From assembly GCA_958405565.1 (NCBI GenBank), contig CATYEN010000001.1, forward strand, positions 1-64,000: a DNA stretch of 64,000 bases, written 5' to 3'. Position 1 is the stretch's first letter, and each line of letters begins with the position of its first letter. Positions 9,078 through 15,567 of the stretch are shown one piece after another. A program made the translations under genes and the position numbers. The notes beneath the pieces are model-generated. The model ran no database searches, was not told where the DNA came from, and saw only the letters and a program-made list of their open reading frames with translations. The DNA comes from an uncultured Collinsella sp. GTDB taxonomy: Bacteria > Actinomycetota > Coriobacteriia > Coriobacteriales > Coriobacteriaceae.

Positions 9078-9911
9078 TTATTTTCCCCTCCTCATTGCCT
9101 TGAACGTTTTGACGAACACGCGGGCGTCAAGTCCAAACGACTGGTGGCGGACGTAGAAGAGTTCACGAGCCTGCCGCTGGCCGCTCCCCCAAGTCGAGTC
9201 ATTACGATCTGTTGCGGCCCACCAGCCGGTGATGCCCGGCTTACATGCGAGCACCTCATCGCGGGCGTCACCGTACTCGTAGGTTTCTTCGAGCGTCACA
9301 GGCCTTGGTCCAATAACGGACAAATCACCAGTAAGTACGTTGATGAACTGCGGCAATTCGTCGAGTGAAGTGTGGCGTAGAAAACGACCAACGCGAGTAA
9401 TGCGTGGGTCGTCGTCAACCTTTTGCTCACGCTGCCATTGCACCAGCTGCTCAGCAGTCATGTACTTCTCAGGGTGCTCATGAGCGTCAGAGACCATGGT
9501 TCGGAGTTTGAAGATATAGATGGGCTTACCGTTCTTACCGACTCGCTTTTGGCGAAAGAAAGGCTTGCCGGGGGAATCGATCTCTATAGCGACGCATGCG
9601 ACGACGACGGGGATGGCCAATACCAAACAGACGCCAGCAGAGAACAAAATGTCGAAGGCTCGCTTGAAGGCAAAGTAGCCCGGCCCACCTTTCTTGGGTG
9701 CAGCAGCATTGGGATCGGCAGCCGGTGCCCTATAGCTTCCTGTCGCTACGAAACCTTGCGCCGGAGCAGGGTTCTCGACAGGAGGAGGAAATTCCGTCGC
9801 CATAACTGTCTGAAAGGCTGTTTGCCGATCCATAACTTGACCAATCAGCGCCGCCCCCACGGGCGCATCTGTTGCATATTGAGTTTTATCCGACACGTTC
9901 TCTTCCAACAC
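9078..9911 (-). CDS. Initiating sugar-1-phosphate transferase (bacterial sugar transferase, WbaP/WcaJ type)
   Basis: This 277-residue monotopic phosphoglycosyl transferase would start repeat-unit synthesis by moving a sugar phosphate from a UDP-sugar to undecaprenyl phosphate. After a variable, proline-rich N-terminus comes the membrane helix near residues 87-110. The core motifs follow: FFRQKRVGKNGKPIYIFKLR, TSLDELPQFINVL, GDLSVIGPRP and KPGITGWWA. The length fits the short class that lacks the WbaP N-terminal membrane domain. GTG 9911 is used as the start; a second GTG a few codons in, after GGAAG, is also possible. Confidence 0.92.
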   Translation of the reverse strand: MLEENVSDKTQYATDAPVGAALIGQVMDRQTAFQTVMATEFPPPVENPAPAQGFVATGSYRAPAADPNAAAPKKGGPGYFAFKRAFDILFSAGVCLVLAIPVVVACVAIEIDSPGKPFFRQKRVGKNGKPIYIFKLRTMVSDAHEHPEKYMTAEQLVQWQREQKVDDDPRITRVGRFLRHTSLDELPQFINVLTGDLSVIGPRPVTLEETYEYGDARDEVLACKPGITGWWAATDRNDSTWGSGQRQARELFYVRHQSFGLDARVFVKTFKAMRRGK

Positions 9912-9962
9912 TTCGACCCCGGGTTGGGGATCCTCCCTGTTCTGTACGGCAACCGCCAGCAG

Positions 9963-10508
9963 CTAGGCGATCGCCTTTTTGAGGTTGCGCATGACGCGCT
10001 GCTCGTTTGAAAGCACAGCGAGGCCAACGCGAGTAGTTACGCGTCGGCCGCACAGGTTGAGCTCCAAAAAAGCAGTGCTCTTGCGTCTGTTAATGGTTTT
10101 GATAAGGCCTTCGTGGCCCAGCAGCGGACCAGCCGTCACTATGACCTGGTCACCGTCTTTTAAGGCCTCGCTCATGGGCACTACACGGTCTCCCCTATGG
10201 GTAAAACTGCCAATAAGCTGGGTCTCTTCTTTTGCCAGCGGCACAAACTGACCGTCCTGGGAGAGCACCCGGGCAAAGTCGTCCATGCGCAGCAGATACT
10301 GTTGCACGGTGCGGGGGTCTGCCGTATCGCAGATGAGATAGCCGGGAAACAGCGGCTTGGTCGTGTTGACCCACTCGCCGTGAACCTTGATCTCGGTTTG
10401 ATATTGGGGATAAAAGATTTCTTGCATGGCGTTATCCGGCACCACACGCTCGATGCGCTCGCGCATTACGTCTTCGCGACCATTAATGACCTGGATCACA
10501 TACCACAC
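9963..10508 (-). CDS. loaP: LoaP-type transcription antiterminator (specialised NusG paralogue)
   Basis: The 181-residue protein has a NusG N-terminal domain (starting WYVIQVINGRED, with LFPGYLICDT) and a C-terminal KOW segment (KDGDQVIVTAGPLLGHEGLI). LoaP proteins are NusG paralogues that suppress termination in long polysaccharide and antibiotic operons. Position as first gene of a long glycan operon fits LoaP. I choose GTG 10508 because translation then begins MWYVIQV, as in other NusG proteins, and AAGGGG is nine bases upstream; GTGs at 10514 and 10517 are less likely. The operon continues past the window start. Confidence 0.88.
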   Translation of the reverse strand: MWYVIQVINGREDVMRERIERVVPDNAMQEIFYPQYQTEIKVHGEWVNTTKPLFPGYLICDTADPRTVQQYLLRMDDFARVLSQDGQFVPLAKEETQLIGSFTHRGDRVVPMSEALKDGDQVIVTAGPLLGHEGLIKTINRRKSTAFLELNLCGRRVTTRVGLAVLSNEQRVMRNLKKAIA

Positions 10509-10537
10509 GAGCACCACCCCCTTGCTGTCTTACGTGT

Positions 10538-10610
10538 GGCTCACGGGGTTTGGGTATGGCTTCGCCAGGGCGCTTGTGCGCGAAGGCGCTCCATATTCAA
10601 ACCCTGAGCC
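10538..10610 (-). promoter_or_regulatory. Large leader RNA hairpin in front of loaP
   Basis: The leader can fold into one long stem. GGCTCA (10538-10543) pairs with TGAGCC (10605-10610). GGGTTTG..TATGG near 10546 pairs with CCATA..CAAACCC near 10591, with one two-base mismatch. A second stem, GCTTCGC with GCGAAG, caps it. No U-run follows, so it is not a simple terminator. It ends about 30 bases before the loaP start. LoaP is known to act with an RNA hairpin in the operon leader, so this is a candidate LoaP-recognition element; binding is inference. Confidence 0.6.
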
Positions 10611-10817
10611 CAGTCAGACAAGCACGTGGCTCTGCCCCACCGTGAACGGTATGTATGAGTGCAGTTGCTAGAGACGCGGGCGTGTATCGCAAAAATGACC
10701 GCGACTCCAGCTGGCTGCGTGCGAACCAGTCAAGCGGGTACAAAACTGGACCGCACGCAAACAGCTGAAGGACTGCCGTGGTTTGCCGTAACAACTTATT
10801 GCACCTTCTAATGCGAA

Positions 10818-10846
10818 CTTATAAATAGCCGCAAAAGCAAGTGCAA
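10818..10846 (-). promoter_or_regulatory. Sigma-70-type promoter of the polysaccharide operon
   Basis: On the minus strand TTGCAC (10841-10846) and TATAAG (10818-10823) are separated by exactly 17 bases. Transcription would begin near 10811, giving a leader of about 300 bases before loaP. The leader holds the hairpin at 10538-10610. Confidence 0.65.
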
Positions 10847-11254
10847 AACGTGCATGGCAATCGATATTGGAGCTCGTGGTTTTTCTAACACCGCCGTTAC
10901 GGCCGGATGCTGATTGACCCTGCGCTTTGTGACTTGCTGGAGCCGTGAGCACAGTTGAACTCATGTAACGTTAGGTATCCTAGCACAAGCTGTTAGTGAA
11001 ACTGATTTGGGCTGCGTTGGACAACATATCGTTCATTTGACGTGCTTAAGGGGGTTGTTTTGGGATGTTGTTCACGTTGGCGCAGGTTATTGTGGTGCTG
11101 GAAATAATTGGGAGCGTTCCTGAAGCCCAACTGGAGCAGCGAGCTGCACTGGTAATTGCGTATGGACAACAAACTATGTACAGACATGGGAAATAAATTG
11201 TGCAACTTTTTGTTGATGTGGGTATGGGTTTATGGTGCGAGGTATTTTGGCATG
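10847..11254. other. Intergenic stretch without a recognisable gene
   Basis: This AT-richer stretch between the polysaccharide operon promoter and the tRNA terminator holds only short frames without family motifs, coding bias or ribosome sites. I see no repeat or structured RNA here beyond the flanking promoter and terminator. Confidence 0.6.
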
Positions 11255-11258
11255 AAAA

Positions 11259-11284
11259 AAGGTCTTCGATATACCGAAGACCTT
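11259..11284 (-). terminator. Rho-independent terminator after tRNA-Ala
   Basis: The ten-base stem AAGGTCTTCG/CGAAGACCTT has a six-base loop and is followed on the minus strand by a T-run, about 12 bases after the tRNA 3' end. Confidence 0.88.
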
Positions 11285-11295
11285 AAAATTCACGA

Positions 11296-11371
11296 TGGTG
11301 GAGACGAGGGGGATCGAACCCCTGACCTCTTGACTGCCAGTCAAGCGCTCTCCCAGCTGAGCTACGCCCCC
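11296..11371 (-). tRNA. tRNA-Ala (anticodon GGC)
   Basis: The minus strand folds as a 76-base tRNA with encoded CCA. The acceptor stem is GGGGGCG/CGTCTCC with the G3-U70 pair that marks alanine tRNAs. The D-arm reads GCTCAGCTGGGAGAGC. The anticodon arm is CTTGA-CTGGCAG-TCAAG, giving anticodon GGC, and the T-arm contains GGTTCGATCC. Confidence 0.97.
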
Positions 11372-11384
11372 GTGACGAGGAGAT

Positions 11385-11413
11385 ACTATAGGGGAATGTT
11401 TCTTGTTGTGCAA
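11385..11413 (-). promoter_or_regulatory. Sigma-70-type promoter of tRNA-Ala
   Basis: TTGCAC (11408-11413) and TATAGT (11385-11390) are separated by 17 bases on the minus strand. The predicted start is about 7 bases before the tRNA 5' end. Confidence 0.8.
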
Positions 11414-11443
11414 GAGGTTTTTTGGCTGGTCTTTTTACTTACG

Positions 11444-11520
11444 GGATTTTTGGGACAGGTCCTAAAATTTCACCCTGGCCTTTGGCCAGTGCGCAATTTT
11501 ATGGCCAGTCCCGAAAATCC
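11444..11520. repeat. Long imperfect palindrome after the thiamine pyrophosphokinase gene
   Basis: Nested arms pair across the element: GGATTTT/AAAATCC at the ends, GGGAC/GTCCC (11452, 11508), TAAAATT/AATTTTA and a central CTGGCC-TTT-GGCCAG (11475-11489). It abuts the gene's stop codon. No T-run follows on either strand, so it is more like an intergenic palindromic repeat or an RNA-stabilising structure than a classic terminator. Confidence 0.6.
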
Positions 11521-12168
11521 CTACTCATAGAGGTAAGCGATGGCGGTGCCGGTGTGGACTTGGATCGTGGCTGTTGACCTGACGACGTTGCTGATGCCGG
11601 TGTCGGCCAACAAGCCCAGCGGGGCGTGATTTAGTTCCCATTCTAGTCCGTGTTCGCTTACTACCGTCCCGGGGGCTATGGCGATGATGGAGAACGTTTT
11701 GTCTTCGGCGCCTTCGATGGTCCACGACTCGCCTGCGCGAAGGATGCGGGAAACCACCTTGTCCTCGGCAATCCATACTGGGGCGTCATCGTAGCCTGCG
11801 AGCAGCCCCAGTACGGAAAGCGCCATGTCGGGGCGGCCTCCGGTGGCGCAGGTTGCGTATAGTTCGGCGGCTGGCCAGCGGCGGCGGATGGTGTCCAACG
11901 CCAAGGCCAGATCGGTGTAGTCCTTGTAGGGGTTGTGGCGCTCTACTTCGAAGTCTTTGGCGGCGTCGACCAAGGCGCGACCCTCATCGCTTACCGTGTC
12001 GGCGTCGCCGACGTAGACGTCACAGCTCAGCCCCGCGCCCAGTAGCGCATCGAGTCCGCGATCCACGGCGACGATGTGGTCGCACTCCCCTGCCAGTTGG
12101 CGCAGCAGCTCAGCACTCGCCACAACGGGCGAGCCGCAGACTACTAATACTTTGCAAGCCACGGCCAT
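11521..12168 (-). CDS. Thiamine pyrophosphokinase
   Basis: This 215-residue cytosolic enzyme should transfer pyrophosphate from ATP to thiamine, giving thiamine diphosphate. It shows the family core HIVAVDRGLDALLGAG, then CDVYVGDADTVSDEG with the metal-binding aspartates, and NPYKDYTDLALAL. The C-terminal half is the beta-sandwich thiamine-binding domain. In most family members the first motif reads DSG or DGG, so the R in DRG is a small variation. It lies 3 bases downstream of the HAD hydrolase gene and is probably cotranscribed with it. Confidence 0.85.
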   Translation of the reverse strand: MAVACKVLVVCGSPVVASAELLRQLAGECDHIVAVDRGLDALLGAGLSCDVYVGDADTVSDEGRALVDAAKDFEVERHNPYKDYTDLALALDTIRRRWPAAELYATCATGGRPDMALSVLGLLAGYDDAPVWIAEDKVVSRILRAGESWTIEGAEDKTFSIIAIAPGTVVSEHGLEWELNHAPLGLLADTGISNVVRSTATIQVHTGTAIAYLYE

Positions 12169-12171
12169 CGC

Positions 12172-12861
12172 CTAGCCCTCAAACTCAAAAATGCGATCTA
12201 GAGACAGCTCTTCATAACTGTCGATAAAAATCTCGCAGTTGTTGCACACGTCGTCGCGATCCGTGTGCCCCAGCGGGTCGTAAATGCCCACGCGCTTAAA
12301 GCCGGCGGCACCAGAACTCTTCAGGCCAAATGCGGCGTCCTCAAAAACCCAGGCGTTATCAAATACATGCCCGTGGCGTTCCTCCAAACGACGCAGTGCT
12401 AGCTCATAAATATCCGGGAAGTGCTTGGAGCGACCGGCCTCGCCCGTGGTGGTAATAAAGTCCATGTACGGTGCCACGCCGGAGCCATCTAGCGCGGCCT
12501 GCACCAAATGAGCCGTCGTGGAGGTTGCCACGCACATGGCTATACCGGCCTTCTGGGCCTGCTGCAAAAAAGGCAGCAACCCGGCAATCGGTGCGACCTT
12601 CGAGTAGCCCTCAAGCAAAATGCCGCACAGCTCCTCGTACAGCTCGGGACCCTCTTCCTTAACACCCCACTGATCGTGGTAGGCTTGGCACTCGTCCTCC
12701 AGCGACAAGGGGCCAAAATCGGCAAAGTCCTCGGGTGTAACGTCAACCCCGTGGCGGTGCAATAACTCGGGCTGGGCATAGGCCCAAACGGGGGTGCTAT
12801 TAACCAGTGTACCGTCGCAATCGAAAATAAAAGCGACATTGGGAGCGGCGGTCTGGGACAT
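12172..12861 (-). CDS. HAD-superfamily phosphatase (beta-phosphoglucomutase-like)
   Basis: This 229-residue HAD hydrolase has motif I FDCDGTLVNS (nucleophile and acid aspartates), a helical cap, motif II VATSTT and motifs III/IV in KHFPDIYE and VFEDAAFGLKS. The helical cap resembles beta-phosphoglucomutase and related sugar-phosphate phosphatases. The substrate is not clear: it could be a sugar phosphate, given the divergent glycogen genes, or a thiamine-pathway phosphate, given the downstream kinase. Start 12861 is chosen for the AAAGG site seven bases upstream; an ATG seven codons earlier lacks one. Confidence 0.78.
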   Translation of the reverse strand: MSQTAAPNVAFIFDCDGTLVNSTPVWAYAQPELLHRHGVDVTPEDFADFGPLSLEDECQAYHDQWGVKEEGPELYEELCGILLEGYSKVAPIAGLLPFLQQAQKAGIAMCVATSTTAHLVQAALDGSGVAPYMDFITTTGEAGRSKHFPDIYELALRRLEERHGHVFDNAWVFEDAAFGLKSSGAAGFKRVGIYDPLGHTDRDDVCNNCEIFIDSYEELSLDRIFEFEG

Positions 12862-12884
12862 AAACGTACCTTTCGATGTCAAAT

Positions 12885-12970
12885 GGTAAACATCCTGCTA
12901 AAAACGTTTTACCAAACGTCTGACTAACAATTTAGAAACCCTAATTGGTAAAACTGTCAAGAGTTTTACC
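12885..12970. promoter_or_regulatory. Two operator-like dyads GGTAAA(A)C...GTTTTACC
   Basis: Half-sites lie at 12885-12891 (GGTAAAC), 12906-12913 (GTTTTACC), 12947-12954 (GGTAAAAC) and 12963-12970 (GTTTTACC), forming two inverted pairs. The second pair flanks TTGACA (minus strand, 12955-12960), a possible -35 box for the HAD gene, though no good -10 follows. The position between divergent hydrolase and glgB genes suits a shared repressor, which is inference. The rest of 12862-13207 holds no gene that I can see. Confidence 0.45.
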
Positions 12971-13207
12971 ACGGCAATTCTGCCAGTGGTCTAAACATGG
13001 CGCTTACCGATTAAACGCCGCCCCAAAACTACTTTCCTTCATAAAAGTAACGTACAGGTGTTATCGTAGTTTCTGCCGAAAGTTCCACCGAGCACGCGAG
13101 GTGGAACGAATCATAGAACTATCGCCGTCCCTTCGATTCGTGCAGCCTTGGACCTTTCGCATCTAGTCACCAAGGCAACACGCTGCCGCGTCATGATGGG
13201 ATCAAAC

Positions 13208-15475
13208 GTGAGCGATACAAAGCTAAAGCCAACGGCTAAAAAGCCCGCAACCCGTAAAGCCGCCCCGCACGCACCGGAGCTCTCTAAGGACGATGTCTAT
13301 CTGTTTGGCATTGGCATGTGGGAGCGCAGCTGGGAAAAGATGGGCGCGCACCCCGACGCGCAGAACCGTACGCGCGGCTGGCGCTTTTGCGTTTGGGCGC
13401 CCGATGTAAAGAGTGTGCATGTCATTGGCGAATTTAACGACTGGGATGAGGAAGCCAACCCGCTGGTGCCCGTGCATACGAGCGCTATCTGGGAAGGCTT
13501 TATTCCTGGTGCCGAGCAGGGCCAGCTCTATAAATATCTCATCGAGACCAACGAGGGCGAAAAGCTCTATAAGGCCGATCCGTATGCCTTTAAGGCCGAG
13601 TGCCCTCCGGGTACCGCCAGCGTGCTGTGGACCCTCGATGGCTACAAGTGGAACGACGCCGCATGGCTCAAGCGCCGTGCCGGCCACAACCACATGTCGC
13701 AGCCGCTCAACATCTACGAGGTGCATATTGGCTCGTGGAAGCGCCACGGCGATGCGCCGCAGGGCGAGCCGGACGAGTACGGCAACTACCCCGGTCCCAT
13801 GGATCCCTTCCCCGCGCAACGCGGCGAGTTTTACACCTACGACGACCTTTCGGTGGAGCTCGTGGACTACGTGCGCGATATGGGCTACACGCATATCGAG
13901 GTCATGCCGCTTATGGAGCATCCCTTCGACGGCTCCTGGGGCTACCAGACGACCGGCTACTACGCCGCCACGTCGCGCTACGGCAACCCGCAGCAGCTCA
14001 TGCACTTTATCGATGCATGCCACGAGGCGGGCATTGGCGTGATCATGGACTGGGTGCCCGGCGGTTTTTGCGCCGACTCCCACGGCCTTGCCACCTTTAA
14101 CGGCCACATGCTGTTTGAGCACGAGATTCACCCCAACTGGGGCACGCACAAGTTCGACTTCGCCCGTGGCGAGGTCCGCTCCTTCCTGGTCTCCAACGTG
14201 CTGTATTGGCTCGAGAACTTCCACGTTGACGGCATTCGCATGGACGGCGTATCCAGCATGCTGTACCTCAACTTTGGCATCGACGACCCCGGTCAAAAGA
14301 AGTTCAACAAGTACGGAACCGAGGAGGACCTGGACGCCAGCGCTTTTATCCGTCAGGTCAACTGCGCCGTTGAGGCACACTACCCCGACGTGATGATGAT
14401 GGCCGAGGAGTCCACCGCATGGCCGCTCGTGACCTATCCGCCGCAGGACGGCGGCTTGGGCTTCCACTACAAGTGGGACATGGGCTGGATGAACGACACC
14501 CTGCACTACATGCAGACCGATTTTCCGTGGCGCCCCGGCAACCACGGCCTGCTTACGTTCTCCATCATGTACGCCTTTACCGAGAACTTTATTTGTCCGT
14601 TGAGCCACGACGAGGTCGTGCACGGCAAGTGCTCGCTCATCGGCCGTATGCCGGGCGACTGGTGGCGCCAGTTTGCCGGCCTGCGCACGCTGGCCTTTTA
14701 CCAGATGACGCACCCCGGTGCCAAGCTCAACTTTATGGGTAACGAGATCGGCCAATTTATCGAGTGGCGCTACTATGAGTCCATCCAGTGGTTCCTGACC
14801 GAGGAGTACGAGACCCACAAGCATCACCAGGCGTTCATCAAGGCGCTCAACCACCTGTACACCGCCGAGCCCGCCCTGTACGAGCGCGGCTACACCGACG
14901 ACGGCTTTACCTGGATCGACGCGGACAACTCCAAGCAGTCCATCGTGAGCTTTGTGCGCCAGGGCGAGGACGTCGACGACGACCTGGTGATCCTGATCAA
15001 CTTTGACCCGGCGAGCTACGAGAGCTTCCGCGTGGGCGTGCCGCGCGAGGGTGACTGGGAGGTCATCTTCGATTCCGACCGTCCCGAGTTTGGCGGCAGC
15101 GGCTATGCCGGCGAGGAACCTTACACCTGCTCGAGCGAGCCCTATCCCTGGAACGGGCAGATGGACTCCATCGAGATCAAGGTGCCCGGACTGGCAGGCG
15201 TGGTGCTTAAGCGCCGTGGCCCCAGCAGCTATAAGCCGCCGGTGGTCGAGGAGCCGAAGAAGGCTACGCGTAAGCGCACGTCCTCGGTGAAGCCCAAGAC
15301 TGCTGCGGTCAAGAAGGCACCGGCTAAGGCGAAGGCTGCGACGGCAAAGGCTAAGGCTGCCGCTAAGCCCGCCGCTAAAGCTACCGCGAAGCCTGCGGCC
15401 AAGAAGCCAGCTGCCAAAAAGGCAACTACCAAGGCCAAGTCAGCGACTGTTAAGTCGACCGCCAAGGATGCGTAA
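13208..15475 (+). CDS. glgB: 1,4-alpha-glucan branching enzyme with histone-like C-terminal tail
   Basis: GlgB cuts alpha-1,4 glucan chains and reattaches them as alpha-1,6 branches. After a Lys/Ala-rich leader comes the CBM48 domain (WRFCVWAPDVKSVHVIGEFN) and then the GH13 barrel. The barrel shows GIRMDGV (nucleophile Asp346), AEES (acid Glu400) and LSHDEVVHGK (His467, Asp468). The GTG at 13208 has GGGA upstream; ATGs at 13193 and 13196 are alternatives. The product is about 755 residues. The last 80 or so (from about 673) are a Lys/Ala/Thr/Pro-rich tail of AAKPAAK-type repeats like bacterial histone-H1-like proteins, which ordinary GlgB lacks. It opens the glycogen locus. Confidence 0.93.
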   Translation: MSDTKLKPTAKKPATRKAAPHAPELSKDDVYLFGIGMWERSWEKMGAHPDAQNRTRGWRFCVWAPDVKSVHVIGEFNDWDEEANPLVPVHTSAIWEGFIPGAEQGQLYKYLIETNEGEKLYKADPYAFKAECPPGTASVLWTLDGYKWNDAAWLKRRAGHNHMSQPLNIYEVHIGSWKRHGDAPQGEPDEYGNYPGPMDPFPAQRGEFYTYDDLSVELVDYVRDMGYTHIEVMPLMEHPFDGSWGYQTTGYYAATSRYGNPQQLMHFIDACHEAGIGVIMDWVPGGFCADSHGLATFNGHMLFEHEIHPNWGTHKFDFARGEVRSFLVSNVLYWLENFHVDGIRMDGVSSMLYLNFGIDDPGQKKFNKYGTEEDLDASAFIRQVNCAVEAHYPDVMMMAEESTAWPLVTYPPQDGGLGFHYKWDMGWMNDTLHYMQTDFPWRPGNHGLLTFSIMYAFTENFICPLSHDEVVHGKCSLIGRMPGDWWRQFAGLRTLAFYQMTHPGAKLNFMGNEIGQFIEWRYYESIQWFLTEEYETHKHHQAFIKALNHLYTAEPALYERGYTDDGFTWIDADNSKQSIVSFVRQGEDVDDDLVILINFDPASYESFRVGVPREGDWEVIFDSDRPEFGGSGYAGEEPYTCSSEPYPWNGQMDSIEIKVPGLAGVVLKRRGPSSYKPPVVEEPKKATRKRTSSVKPKTAAVKKAPAKAKAATAKAKAAAKPAAKATAKPAAKKPAAKKATTKAKSATVKSTAKDA

Positions 15476-15567
15476 CAAAGCCGTTACCACTGTAATCACC
15501 CGCCCCTCTGGGGCGTAGGATGTAAGTCATAACCGTTCCGGGAGATATCCCCGGGGGAAAGGAACGT

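Noticed and set aside
10993..11205. Short minus-strand frame upstream of the polysaccharide operon
   Set aside because: It is AT-rich, lacks a ribosome site, has a random-looking composition and lies upstream of the operon promoter.
13223..14854. Long antisense frames opposite glgB, glgP, glgC and glgA
   Set aside because: They mirror the codon bias of the real genes, have His/Val/Leu-rich antisense composition, and show no family motifs or ribosome sites.
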